NCBI GenBank assembly: GCA_020851035.1
Contig: JADZDM010000005.1
Location: 310,001 to 374,000, forward strand
DNA length: 64,000 nucleotides
Reading direction: 5' to 3'
Source: Gemmatimonadaceae bacterium
Lineage (GTDB): Bacteria; Gemmatimonadota; Gemmatimonadetes; Gemmatimonadales; Gemmatimonadaceae
Shown in pieces: positions 17,126 through 25,882 of the stretch. The notes beneath the pieces were generated by a model that did not search any database, was not told where the DNA came from, and was given only the letters and a program-made list of their open reading frames with translations. Numbering within the stretch: the stretch's first letter is position 1; the number at the start of each line of letters is the position of its first letter. The translations under genes and the position numbers were made by a program.

Positions 17126-17959
17126 TCAGGCCTTCGGTGGTGCCGGCGGGACGCTGCTGGTGGAGTCGGGGGCGTGCTCGTCGTCGAGGGCGCGGAACGG
17201 CAGGAAGATCGAGATGCGACGGTTGGTCGCGTCGTAGGGATCGTTCGGGTTGCGGAGGTCGCGATCGGCGAGGCCGCGCACCTGGACGAGGCGGTCGTTG
17301 GTGACGCCGTTGCGGCCCACGACGCGCCGCGCGGCGTTGGCCCGGTCAGCGCTGAGCTCCCAGTTGGTGTAGGTGCCACCGGCCCCGAACGGCGCCCCGT
17401 CGGTGTGGCCCTCGAGGATGATCGGGTTGGACAGCAGCGCGAGCTCCTCGGAGATGAGCGTGATCGCCTCGACGGCCCTCGGGCGCAGCTCGGCGGACCC
17501 GGGGGGGAAGAAGTCGTCGCCGCTGCCTTTCTCCACCAGCTCGATGCGCAGGCCGTCCTTGGTGATGATGATCTCGATCGAGTTCTTGAGGCTGCGCAGG
17601 GCGGGGTTGCTGTCGATGCGTGCGGCGATGCGCGACTTGAAGTCGCGGAACTGCTCTTCCTCCACCTTCCGCACGATGATCTTGAGCGAGTTCTTGGACA
17701 CCTGTGCCGGCGACGCGCCGGAGGCGACCGGGGAGGCGCCGCCGTTGTACGCGTTCTTGTTGCCGATGGGGCTCTGGAAGTAGCCCTCGACGGCCTTCTT
17801 GGTCTCGGAGTCGAGGCCCACCAGCCAGAGCACCATGAAGAACGCCATCATCGCCGTGACGAAGTCGGCGTAGGCCAGCTTCCAGGCGCCGCCGTGGTGG
17901 CCGCCGTGACCGTTTCCCTTCTTCTTGACGATGACGATCTTCTTGCCTTCCTTGGACAT
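17126..17959 (-). CDS. motB: Flagellar stator protein MotB
   Basis: A 277-residue protein. A basic N-terminus leads into a single membrane helix AWKLAYADFVTAMMAFFMVLWL, in which Asp32 is the proton-carrying residue of the stator channel. A plug/linker follows, and residues about 150-260 form the OmpA-like peptidoglycan-binding domain (ILEGHTDG, NWELSADRANAARRVV, NRRISIFL). It anchors the stator to the cell wall. The start overlaps the motA stop by one base (TGATG). Confidence 0.96.
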   Translation of the reverse strand: MSKEGKKIVIVKKKGNGHGGHHGGAWKLAYADFVTAMMAFFMVLWLVGLDSETKKAVEGYFQSPIGNKNAYNGGASPVASGASPAQVSKNSLKIIVRKVEEEQFRDFKSRIAARIDSNPALRSLKNSIEIIITKDGLRIELVEKGSGDDFFPPGSAELRPRAVEAITLISEELALLSNPIILEGHTDGAPFGAGGTYTNWELSADRANAARRVVGRNGVTNDRLVQVRGLADRDLRNPNDPYDATNRRISIFLPFRALDDEHAPDSTSSVPPAPPKA

Positions 17960-18819
17960 CAGGCCGCCTTGGCCGCCTTCGCGAGCTCCTCGAGCTCTGC
18001 GAAGGTGGGACGGTCACCGGGCTCGATGTTGCGGCGCGCGAACTCGACGGCGGTCATCGGCGCGTCGCCGCGCGCGAAGCTGAGGAGCGCGGTCTTGATG
18101 CACATCAGGTAGGCGTGCTCGCTGGCGTTGCGCATCTCGATGGACTTGGCGACGGGGCCGAAGAGGCCGTAGCAGAGCAGGATGCCGACGAAGGTGCCGA
18201 CGAGTGCGGCGGCGACCTTGGCGCCGATCTCGGCGGGGGGACCGCCGATGGCGCCCATGGTGATGATGACGCCGAGCACGGCGGCCACGATGCCGAAGGC
18301 CGGCATGGCGTCACCGACACCGGCAATGGCGCCCGGGACGAGGCTCGCCTCGTGATGGTGCTGGTCGAGGTCCATGTCGAGGATCTCGGCCAGGTTGTGG
18401 TCCTCGATGGTGCCGGTGAGCAGCACCTTCAGTGTGTCGGCGAGCAGCGACACCGCATGATGGTGGTGCATGAAGCCGGGGTACTTGCTGAAGATGTCAC
18501 TCTTCGACGGATCCTCGATGTGCGACTCGAGGCCGACGAGGCCATCCTTGCGGGCCTTGTTGAAGATCTGGAAGAGCACCTGGAGCAGCTCGCCGTACGC
18601 CTTCTTGTTGAACGGGTTCGGCTTGAGGAGCCCGATCACGCCGGAGGCGATATGCTTCAGGACCGCGGGCGGATTCGCCATGATCATGGAGCCGATACCG
18701 GCACCAAGGATGATGATGAACTCGGTAGGTTGCCACAGGACGCCAACCTTACCATGGTGCATCACGTAGCCGCCGATGACGGATCCGATGACGACCACGA
18801 GACCGATGATCAGGAACAC
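17959..18819 (-). CDS. motA: Flagellar stator protein MotA
   Basis: A 286-residue inner-membrane protein with four membrane segments. The N-terminal helix begins FLIIGLVVVIGSVIGGYVMHHG, there is a large cytoplasmic loop with SKYPGFMHHHHAVSLLADT, then PGAIAGVGDAMPAFGIVAAVLGV and the channel-lining final helices. It forms the proton-driven stator with MotB and contacts FliG. The start is a GTG at the edge of the first membrane helix; no strong ribosome-binding site is visible before it. It is divergent from the histidine-kinase-like gene. Confidence 0.94.
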   Translation of the reverse strand: MFLIIGLVVVIGSVIGGYVMHHGKVGVLWQPTEFIIILGAGIGSMIMANPPAVLKHIASGVIGLLKPNPFNKKAYGELLQVLFQIFNKARKDGLVGLESHIEDPSKSDIFSKYPGFMHHHHAVSLLADTLKVLLTGTIEDHNLAEILDMDLDQHHHEASLVPGAIAGVGDAMPAFGIVAAVLGVIITMGAIGGPPAEIGAKVAAALVGTFVGILLCYGLFGPVAKSIEMRNASEHAYLMCIKTALLSFARGDAPMTAVEFARRNIEPGDRPTFAELEELAKAAKAA

Positions 18820-18891
18820 GGCAGATAAGTCCGGGCAAAGGGTCAGCGGACGACCATCGTGGGTCGCCATCCGGGTTGGAGTATCGGCCGG

Positions 18892-19635
18892 ATGGGCCGG
18901 CTGCTGGACTGCGCCGGTGCGCCGGTTCCCGTGAGCATCGTGGCCCCGCGTGAGCCGGCCTGGCGTGATGTCGTGCTCTGGTTCGAGACGATCGACGCGA
19001 TCGTGCGCGGCCTCGGTCACGCGCTGAACAACCGGGCCCTCGCCCTGAGCGCGACGATCGAGGCGCTGGATGCGCGGCGGCCGGTGGGGGAGCAGGTGGC
19101 GGGGGGGCTGACACGCGAGGCAGAGCGGCTCACGGAGCAGCTCCGGCAGCTCCGGTCGCTGCCGTTCGCGCTGGAGCGCGAGGCGATGCCGCTGCTCCTG
19201 CGCGACGTGATCGCGAGCGCGGTGCAGCTCCATCGGTCACATGCCACGCTGGGCGAGGTGCCGGTCTATCTCGAGGGGTCGGCCGATGCGCCGCCGGTGC
19301 TGGTGCCGGAATCGGCGATGCTGCACGCCATCCTCGTGACGCTCACGGCGCTGAAGGGCTACGCGGCTCCGGACGGCCTGGTGCGGATCAGTTATGCCGG
19401 CACGGCAGAGGTGGCCGAGGTGACGTTCCTGGCCCAGCGGGATCCGGCGGACGAGGGCTCGGGGCGGCCTGCGACGGAGCTGGTGCGACCGACGGCGCTG
19501 GCGGCGGCGCTCCTGTCAGGCGCACACCTGCAGATCGACCAGCGGATCGGGGTGCTGGCCAGCGCGGTGACCTGGTCGCTGCCGAGCCTGCGCGCGATGC
19601 GGCGGCTGGCGAAGGCCGCCGCAGCCACGGGCTGA
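18892..19635 (+). CDS. Histidine-kinase-like / histidine-phosphotransferase-like protein
   Basis: About 247 residues, ATG preceded by GGAG. Residues 30-100 look like a dimerisation/phospho-acceptor helix pair: GLGHALNNRALALSATIEAL carries His43 in an HxLNN context typical of NtrB-type kinases. The C-terminal half is laid out like an ATPase domain but lacks an N-box Asn (ESAMLHAILVTLTALKG) and has no DxGxG or GLGL boxes. It may transfer phosphate rather than bind ATP, as ChpT or Spo0B do, or be a decayed kinase. It is divergent from motA, which makes a motility role plausible. A GTG 11 codons upstream is an alternative start. Confidence 0.55.
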   Translation: MGRLLDCAGAPVPVSIVAPREPAWRDVVLWFETIDAIVRGLGHALNNRALALSATIEALDARRPVGEQVAGGLTREAERLTEQLRQLRSLPFALEREAMPLLLRDVIASAVQLHRSHATLGEVPVYLEGSADAPPVLVPESAMLHAILVTLTALKGYAAPDGLVRISYAGTAEVAEVTFLAQRDPADEGSGRPATELVRPTALAAALLSGAHLQIDQRIGVLASAVTWSLPSLRAMRRLAKAAAATG

Positions 19636-19658
19636 CGGCGGCCGGGTACGGTCGGCGG

Positions 19659-19693
19659 GGACACTTCTGCCGGACGGCCCGGCAGGAGTGTCC
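19659..19693. terminator. Terminator-like hairpin
   Basis: A 15-bp inverted repeat (GGACACTTCTGCCGG against CCGGCAGGAGTGTCC, one T-G pair) with loop ACGGC, 23 bases after the kinase-like gene. It separates that gene from the glycan island promoter. Confidence 0.7.
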
Positions 19694-19757
19694 GGTCTGG
19701 GGGCGGACCGGGCTCCGGCCTGGAAGGGCCAAGTCATTGACACACAAGTGTTTACGC

Positions 19758-19777
19758 TTCGGCACGGCACGTGCTTT
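19758..19777 (+). promoter_or_regulatory. Sigma-54-type promoter of glycan operon A
   Basis: TTCGGCACGGCACGTGCTTT has the invariant GG and GC dinucleotides separated by exactly 10 bases, with GGCAC at -24 and TGCTTT at -12. It lies 38 bases upstream of the methyltransferase start. It matches 16 of 20 bases with the element before the epimerase gene. A start of transcription near 19786 is inferred. Confidence 0.7.
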
Positions 19778-19815
19778 GGGACTCGGAGACCACTTCCATC
19801 TCCCCGAGGACATGC

Positions 19816-20733
19816 ATGTCGCTGCCGCAGCTGGTGTATCCGTGGACGCAGGAGCCCTCAGCTCCCGTAGCTGTGCCGGCCGGTGCCGGCCTGGCGGTCG
19901 CCGCCGCCTCCGCGCTCCACGACCGAGGGTATGTGGGGACGGCGATCGCGATCGCCGCTGCGATGGGCGACGTGACCCGTGCGGAGGGGTGGCGTGCGAC
20001 GCAGGCTGCCGATGCCGCACTGGCCGTGGCGCTGGCCGCACGAGCGGTGCGCGACACGTCGGTGCCCTCGGTGACGGTGGACGAGAGCGGGGTGCCGCGA
20101 TTCACCGTGCGCGCGCCCGACATCGACACGGCACTGGCGGCGCTGGCCGAGGAACATGCCGGTGACGGCGTGGATGCCGAGCTGCGGCTGTTCCTGGATG
20201 AAGCGCTGCAGAGTGGCGACCGCTTCGTGGATGCGGCGCCTGGCCTGGGGTTCGCGGCGCTGAGTGCCGCCAGCTCGCGGGCGGCGGCCTCGGTGCTGGT
20301 GCTGAGCGAGCACGAGGACGAGCGGCACGCGATCGAGCTCGGCGCCCGGGAGAGTGACCTGGGCAGCCTGGTGACGGTGCGCCCGCCGACCGTGCTGGAC
20401 GCGGTGCCGACGTCGGCGCTGGTGAGCGGGGGCACGACGATCCTGCACGCCGGCGGCGCAGGGGACGTGGCGCCGCTGCTGCGTGGTGCGCGTCGCGCGC
20501 TGGAGCGGGGTGAGATCGGGGCGGTGGCCTGGCGCTGCGGTGCATCCGGCGATGCCGGGCGGGATGCCGAGCACCTGCAGGTGGCAGCGGCGGTGCTCGG
20601 CGTGTTCGGCTTCCAGCACTTTGCCTTGGCGGAGGGCGCTGGTGGGGTGGAGCTGGTGCCGGCCGAGGCGATGGCGAGCAACGCGATGGTCTTCTCCCTG
20701 AGCCCGGCGCTGCTGGAGCGTTTCGGCGGATGA
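19816..20733 (+). CDS. FkbM-like SAM-dependent methyltransferase
   Basis: A 305-residue protein, ATG preceded by GAGGA at good spacing. The N-terminal 100 residues are Ala-rich and helical. FVDAAPGLGFAALSAASS (about residues 136-153) corresponds to the SAM-binding motif I in the FkbM form (FVDVGANxGxxTL), although Gly-Ala-Asn is changed to Ala-Pro-Gly. VLVLSEHEDERHAIE follows as motif-like post I. FkbM enzymes O-methylate sugars and other small molecules; the altered motif I leaves activity uncertain. It is the first gene of glycan operon A, and its stop overlaps the next start (ATGA). Confidence 0.6.
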   Translation: MSLPQLVYPWTQEPSAPVAVPAGAGLAVAAASALHDRGYVGTAIAIAAAMGDVTRAEGWRATQAADAALAVALAARAVRDTSVPSVTVDESGVPRFTVRAPDIDTALAALAEEHAGDGVDAELRLFLDEALQSGDRFVDAAPGLGFAALSAASSRAAASVLVLSEHEDERHAIELGARESDLGSLVTVRPPTVLDAVPTSALVSGGTTILHAGGAGDVAPLLRGARRALERGEIGAVAWRCGASGDAGRDAEHLQVAAAVLGVFGFQHFALAEGAGGVELVPAEAMASNAMVFSLSPALLERFGG

Positions 20734-22820
20734 TCGCATCCGCGGTGCGGCCGGTGCCGGTGACCCCCGCCACGTCCGTGCAGGCGGCGGCCGCGGACCT
20801 GTTCGACTGCCTCGCGAGCTCGGAGAGCGACGAGTACGATCGCACCGGCCGGCTGCCAACGGCAGGTGCGGTCGCGCTCTCCGAGATCGCGGCGCTCTCG
20901 ACCATCACGACGGTCACGAGCTTCGACATCTTCGACACGCTGGTGGTGCGCAAGGCGGCGTCGCCGCGGGACGTGTTCCTGCACCTGGCGACCCCGGAGC
21001 CGTTCGCGTCGTGGGGCCTGGACGCGGTCCGGCTGCAGCAGCAGCGCATCGAGGCGGAGATGGTGGCGCGGCAGAAAGGGCTGGTGGCGCGCCGCTCGGC
21101 CGAGGTGACGCTGACGGAGATCCACGCCGAGCTGGCGGTGCTCCTGCAGCGGAACGCGTCGGAGGTGCCGGCGATGGTGCGCGCGGAGCGACTGATCGAG
21201 CGGGCGCTGTGCGTGGCGCACCCGCAGCTGAAGCGCACCTTCGACGCCGCCCGAGAAGCCGGCCGCGCGGTGTGGTGCGTGAGTGACACGTACCACGAGG
21301 CGGAGTTCCTGCGGGAGCTGCTGGTGTCGTGCGGCTACACGCTGGATGGCGTGCAGGTGGTGAGCTCGGCGGACCGGCGGATGAGCAAGGGCGACGGCCG
21401 CCTGCTGCCGGCCGTCGCAGCAGACGCGGGTGTCGCGCCGTCGGATGTGCTGCACATCGGCGACCACCCGGATGCCGACGGGAGCACGCCGTTCCGGCTC
21501 GGCTTCCGCGTGGTGGTGCATCCGTGGGCGGCCAGTCGCCACTCCGACGCGCCGGCGTCGTCTGCCGGCGACTCCGTGGCACTCGGCCTGTCGCAGGTCT
21601 GTGCGCGGTCGATCGAGCCGCCGTTCCCGTTCTGGTGGCGCTTCGGGTACTCGGTGGCCGGTCCGATGCTGAGCGCGTTCGCCCTCTGGCTGCGCGACCG
21701 GTTCGCGGCCGACGGCATCGATCGCGCGTACTTCCTGCTGCGCGACGGCGAGATTATCGAGGCGGTGTACCGGATCCTGGCCGGAGACGGTGCGGGTCCG
21801 TCCACGGCGCTGCTGGAATCGTCGCGCCGGGCCTTCGTGCTGCCGGCGGTGGAGACCGGGCGCAGCACGATCACGAGCCAGCTGCTGGCATACGAGAACC
21901 CGCGGCCGGCCGGCGACTTCCTGGCACGGATCGGACTGCGAGCGCAGGACTTCGCGGCCGCGTTCCGTGCGGTGGGGCTCTCGCCGGACACGGTGATCGA
22001 CCGCTCCGACCATTCGGGCTTCACGCGCGTGATGGCGCTGTTCTCGCGGACGGAGGTGGCGACGGCGCTGGTGAAGCGCGCGCAGGCCGAGCGGGCACTG
22101 CTCTGGAAGTACCTGCGGCAGGAGGGGGTGCTGGCGCCGGGGCGCATCGCGCTGGTGGACATCGGATGGAGCGGCACGATCCAGAAGGCGCTGGTGGGCG
22201 CGGCCTCACTCCAGCATCATCCCCTCGACGTGCATGGCTACTACCTCGGGACCCTGCGTGCGATCGAGGCTGACCTGGGTGGGAGCCGCGCGACCGGGTT
22301 CCTGTTCGACGCCGGCGCACCGGAGCGGCAGGCGCGCGCGATCCTGCACCTGCGGCAGCTGGTGGAGTTCATCTGTACGACGGAGAGCGGCAGCCTGCGC
22401 GGGTTCGCGGCAGACGGCGCGCGCGTGGTGCCGGTGCACGGCGCCGTGGACCATCCCGAGGGCCAGCGCGCGCACATCGCGCAGGTGCGGGAGGGGGTGC
22501 TGACGTTCGCGCGCGGGCTGGTGCAGGAGCGCCGCATGTTCGGTGCCCTGCCGATGACGGCCGACGCTGCGCTGCGCCACCTCGACCGCACGATCCTGCA
22601 GCCCACGGCCGAGGAGGCGCAGCAGATCGGCGACCTGCGTCATGGGGAAGGGTTGGGGACCGACGGGTTGCGCGCGTTCGCGCGGTTCCGCGACGGGCCG
22701 TTCTCGCCGTCGTCGCTGATGCGTGACCACGCGGACGCCTACTGGCCCACGGGGCTGCTCGCGCGCCGCGAGCCGGCGGCGCTGGCACTGCGCTCGCTTC
22801 TCTGGCTGCGTGGTGCGTGA
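20730..22820 (+). CDS. HAD-superfamily protein of polysaccharide clusters (COG5610-like)
   Basis: A 696-residue protein. Residues about 60-260 hold a HAD phosphatase-like domain: motif I SFDIFDTLVV, motif II VSDTYHE, motif III SKGDG and motif IV HIGDHPDAD are all present. The remaining 430 residues (FWWRFGYSVAGPMLSAFALWLRD, then YFLLRDGEIIEAVYR, and VDIGWSGTIQKAL) have no recognised fold. Large proteins of this type occur in capsule, O-antigen and surface-glycan clusters; their reaction is not known to me. It is coupled to the genes on both sides: it starts within the previous stop and its end overlaps the next gene. Confidence 0.7.
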   Translation: MIASAVRPVPVTPATSVQAAAADLFDCLASSESDEYDRTGRLPTAGAVALSEIAALSTITTVTSFDIFDTLVVRKAASPRDVFLHLATPEPFASWGLDAVRLQQQRIEAEMVARQKGLVARRSAEVTLTEIHAELAVLLQRNASEVPAMVRAERLIERALCVAHPQLKRTFDAAREAGRAVWCVSDTYHEAEFLRELLVSCGYTLDGVQVVSSADRRMSKGDGRLLPAVAADAGVAPSDVLHIGDHPDADGSTPFRLGFRVVVHPWAASRHSDAPASSAGDSVALGLSQVCARSIEPPFPFWWRFGYSVAGPMLSAFALWLRDRFAADGIDRAYFLLRDGEIIEAVYRILAGDGAGPSTALLESSRRAFVLPAVETGRSTITSQLLAYENPRPAGDFLARIGLRAQDFAAAFRAVGLSPDTVIDRSDHSGFTRVMALFSRTEVATALVKRAQAERALLWKYLRQEGVLAPGRIALVDIGWSGTIQKALVGAASLQHHPLDVHGYYLGTLRAIEADLGGSRATGFLFDAGAPERQARAILHLRQLVEFICTTESGSLRGFAADGARVVPVHGAVDHPEGQRAHIAQVREGVLTFARGLVQERRMFGALPMTADAALRHLDRTILQPTAEEAQQIGDLRHGEGLGTDGLRAFARFRDGPFSPSSLMRDHADAYWPTGLLARREPAALALRSLLWLRGA

Positions 22821-24681
22821 CGTGGCGCTGCCGGTCTTGCTGTTGTCCGCCGGTGCGGCGCCTGAGGCCGTGGCGCGCACGCTCGCCTCGCTCGGATCGC
22901 AGACCGTGCGGGTGTCGGTGCACACGGACCAGCGTGCCCTGGCCGGGCTGACGTCGGAGCATGTCGGGCTGGTGGTGGCGGGGGCGACGCTCGATGCCAC
23001 GGCCTGCGAACGCGCGGCGTGGTTCCTGTCGACGCATCCGGGTGTGCCGTGCGTGACGGGGGCAGCGGCGGGGACGCCGGCGGGAGCGCCAGCGCCCGAC
23101 CTGCTGTCGGCCGCGCTGCAGTTCGTGGTGGGGCGGCGCGAGCTCGTGCAGCAGCTGCTGGCGACGCTGCCGGCGCTGCATCCGTCGACGGCGCTGGCGT
23201 TCCTGATCGGTGCGCGGGGCACATGCGGCCGTGGTGCCGGCTGGCTCACCGAGCCCGTCCTGCGCGGTGCGGTGGATGCTGCGGTGTGCGCGACGCTGGT
23301 GTCGCAGGCGCGCGAGGCACTGCCGCAGCTGGGCCTGACCGAGGCAGCGCTGTTCGACCACGCGGCCGGCGGGTTGCCGGCGCATCCCCTGCAGCGGCTG
23401 ATGCGCACCGAGGCGCCGGCGGTGACGGTGGTGCGTGCGCCATCGCGCGGCGGTGGGGTGCGCCTGCTGGCCCTGCTCCAGGGCTTCCCGATGGGCGGCT
23501 ACACGGTGTTCAACACCGAGCTGCTGCCGCGCCTGGCCGAAGCTGGCCACGTGGTGACGACCTGCACCACCGAGTGGTGGCGCAGCGACTGGCGCCTGGA
23601 GCAGGTGCGGGCGGTGGCGCCGGACATCCACCATCCACACGCCGCAGTGCCGGCAGCCGCGGTCCCCGCATACATCGACTGGCTGATCACGACGCGCGGC
23701 ATCGAGGTGGTGCTGCTGAGCCACAGCCTGCTGGGCTTCCATGCGCTGCCGTGGCTGCGGGCGCGCCATCCCGAGGTGGCGTTCGTGGACTTCGTGCACA
23801 CCGACTGGTTCGAGCAGGCCATGTACGGCAGCTACGCGACGCTCGCGACGCTGTTCGAGGGCCAGCTGGATGCGCAACTCGCGACGAGCGACACGCTGGC
23901 GTCGCAGCTGGTGGCGGGAGGGTGCCCGCGCGACGGCGTGCGCACGGCGCACATCGGCATCGACACCGCGCTCTGGCGGCATGACGGGGACCGGCTGGCG
24001 GTGGTGCGGGAGTCGTTCGGGGCGGGGCCGGAGACGCTGGTGCTGCTGTTCGCGGGACGGATCGCGCCGGAGAAGCGCCCGCACCTGGCGGTTGAGGTGG
24101 CGGCGGCGCTGCGCGACGACGGGCGCGACGTGGTGCTGGTGTTCGCCGGTGAAGGTCCGGAGCTGCGCCGTGTGCACGAGCGGGCTGCGGCGCTGGGCCT
24201 CCTGCCGCGCTGTCACTTCCTGGGTGAGCTGGACGAGCACACGCTGCGCCACGTGTACGCTGCCGCCGACGTGTTCCTCGCGCCCTCGGAGATCGAGGGG
24301 ATCTCGCGCAGCCTGTACGAGGCGATGGCGATGGGCTGCGTGCCGGTGGTGTCGGATGTGGGCGGACAGCGCGAGCTGGTGGTGCCCGGGACGGGCAGCC
24401 TGGTGGATGCCGGCGGCAGCGGCGCGGCGCCGTACGTCGAGGGGGTGCGGCCGTGGCTCGACCGGACGGCGCGGGGGGCGGCGCGGGTGGCGGCTCGGGC
24501 CCACGTCGTGAATCGCTTCGACATCACGCGGACGGTGTCGGTGGTGACCGAGGCGCTGGCACTGGCCCGCCGCCGGCGCGCGGAGCGGCAGGCCGTGCTG
24601 CCGGTGGCGATGGGCGAGGCGCTCGCGGTGCAGGCGCTGGAGACGATCCGGCGCCACGTGCTGCGGTCGATGGGCCGCTAG
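22810..24681 (+). CDS. Family-4 glycosyltransferase with extra N-terminal domain
   Basis: About 623 residues. The start is uncertain: GTG codons at 22810, 22813 and 22822 are all usable. Residues 1-200 look like a reduced GT2-type fold (PVLLLSAGAAPEAVARTLASL) without a clear DxD motif. From about 215 on there is a GT-B glycosyltransferase: LLQGFPMGGYTVFNTELLPRL, AGRIAPEKRPHLAVEV and the EIEGISRSLYEAMAMG nucleotide-sugar motif with two Glu seven residues apart. It transfers a sugar from a nucleotide donor, probably on the cytoplasmic side. It is the last gene of operon A, followed by a hairpin. Confidence 0.82.
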   Translation: MVRDVALPVLLLSAGAAPEAVARTLASLGSQTVRVSVHTDQRALAGLTSEHVGLVVAGATLDATACERAAWFLSTHPGVPCVTGAAAGTPAGAPAPDLLSAALQFVVGRRELVQQLLATLPALHPSTALAFLIGARGTCGRGAGWLTEPVLRGAVDAAVCATLVSQAREALPQLGLTEAALFDHAAGGLPAHPLQRLMRTEAPAVTVVRAPSRGGGVRLLALLQGFPMGGYTVFNTELLPRLAEAGHVVTTCTTEWWRSDWRLEQVRAVAPDIHHPHAAVPAAAVPAYIDWLITTRGIEVVLLSHSLLGFHALPWLRARHPEVAFVDFVHTDWFEQAMYGSYATLATLFEGQLDAQLATSDTLASQLVAGGCPRDGVRTAHIGIDTALWRHDGDRLAVVRESFGAGPETLVLLFAGRIAPEKRPHLAVEVAAALRDDGRDVVLVFAGEGPELRRVHERAAALGLLPRCHFLGELDEHTLRHVYAAADVFLAPSEIEGISRSLYEAMAMGCVPVVSDVGGQRELVVPGTGSLVDAGGSGAAPYVEGVRPWLDRTARGAARVAARAHVVNRFDITRTVSVVTEALALARRRRAERQAVLPVAMGEALAVQALETIRRHVLRSMGR

Positions 24682-24688
24682 GCACCGT

Positions 24689-24716
24689 CTGCCGGACCGC
24701 AGGCCCGTCCCGGCAG
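24689..24716. terminator. Possible terminator hairpin
   Basis: A 7-bp inverted repeat (CTGCCGG/CCGGCAG) with a 14-base loop just after the glycosyltransferase stop. It is weaker than the other hairpins in the window. Confidence 0.4.
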
Positions 24717-24776
24717 GCCCTGCCGATCGACGCGGCGGCCCTGAATCGTAAACGCTTGTATGGCAAGGACTTGTGT

Positions 24777-24796
24777 TTCGGCATGGGGTGTGCTTT
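24777..24796 (+). promoter_or_regulatory. Sigma-54-type promoter of glycan operon B
   Basis: TTCGGCATGGGGTGTGCTTT has GG and GC separated by 10 bases, GGCAT at -24 and TGCTTT at -12. It lies 62 bases before the epimerase ATG in an unusually A/T-rich stretch (TCGTAAACGCTTGTATGGCA). It is nearly identical to the element at 19758. Confidence 0.7.
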
Positions 24797-24858
24797 CCGG
24801 GGGGGCTGGGGCCGTGTGCCCTGCACCTGACACTTCCCGACCACGCGCTGGACACCCA

Positions 24859-25872
24859 ATGGCCGACATTCGCGGCAAGACGATCTGTGTCATCGGAGGC
24901 GCCGGCTTCATCGGCTCCCACGTGGTGGATGAACTGCTCACGCGCGACGTGAAGCAGGTGATCATCTACGACAACTTCTGCCGTGGCACGGTGGACAACC
25001 TGACCGACGCGCTGCGGGACCCGCGGGTCAGGATCTTCGAGGCGGGGGGCGACGTGCTGCACTCCGACGTGCTGGGTGCGGCGGTGCGCGAGAGCCAGTG
25101 CGTGGTGCACCTCGCCGCACTCTGGCTGCTGCAGTGCCACGAGTACCCGCGGGTGGCGTTCGACGTGAACGTCCGCGGCACGTTCAACGTGCTGGAGGCG
25201 TGCCAGCAGCATGGCATCGAGCGGCTGGTGTACTCGTCGTCGGCGTCGGTGTACGGCGATGCGGTGGAGCTGCCGATGACGGAGTCGCACCCGTTCAACA
25301 ACCGCACGTTCTACGGCGCGACGAAGATCGCGGGCGAGGCGATGGCGCGTGCCTATGCCGACCGCTACGGGCTCTCGTACGCCGGCCTGCGCTACATGAA
25401 CGTCTACGGGGCCCGGCAGGACTACAAGGGCACGTACATCGCGGTGATCATGAAGATCCTCGACCGGCTGGACCAGGGGCTCTCGCCGGTGCTGATGGGC
25501 GACGGCTCGGCGGCCTACGACTTCATCTACGTGAGCGACTGCGGCCGCGCGAACGTGCTGGCGCTGGAGAGCGACGCGCGCGACGAGTGCTACAACGTGG
25601 GCAGTGGCGTGCAGACGTCGCTGCGCGAGCTGACGGAGCTGATCCTCGAGCTCCGCGGGTCGGACCTGCCGATCGAGTACCGGCCGGCGGACCGGGTGTT
25701 CGTGACCAACCGCGTGGGGTGCCCCGAGAAGGCGGCGCGCGACCTGGGCTTCCGCACGACGGTGCCGCTGCGCGCGGGGCTGGCGCGGCTGATCGCGTGG
25801 CGTGACACGCACATCGGGCGGGTGAACGCGCAGGCCGCGGGCCGCCCGCTGCAGCTGCTCACGACCGCCTGA
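24859..25872 (+). CDS. NAD-dependent nucleotide-sugar epimerase/dehydratase
   Basis: A 337-residue extended SDR enzyme. It has GGAGFIGSH (NAD binding, residues 12-20), YSSSASVYG, the active-site pair YGATK and the NVYGARQ region. The C-terminal domain has RPADRVFVTNRVGCPEKA. Such enzymes make UDP-glucose/galactose-type epimers or related sugars; the exact substrate cannot be read. It is the first gene of operon B and 10 bases separate it from asnB. Confidence 0.88.
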   Translation: MADIRGKTICVIGGAGFIGSHVVDELLTRDVKQVIIYDNFCRGTVDNLTDALRDPRVRIFEAGGDVLHSDVLGAAVRESQCVVHLAALWLLQCHEYPRVAFDVNVRGTFNVLEACQQHGIERLVYSSSASVYGDAVELPMTESHPFNNRTFYGATKIAGEAMARAYADRYGLSYAGLRYMNVYGARQDYKGTYIAVIMKILDRLDQGLSPVLMGDGSAAYDFIYVSDCGRANVLALESDARDECYNVGSGVQTSLRELTELILELRGSDLPIEYRPADRVFVTNRVGCPEKAARDLGFRTTVPLRAGLARLIAWRDTHIGRVNAQAAGRPLQLLTTA

Positions 25873-25882
25873 CGCGCGCGCC

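Noticed and set aside
19737-19742. Perfect TTGACA upstream of glycan operon A
   Set aside because: No matching -10 box follows at 16-18 bases; the sigma-54-type element just downstream explains the region better.
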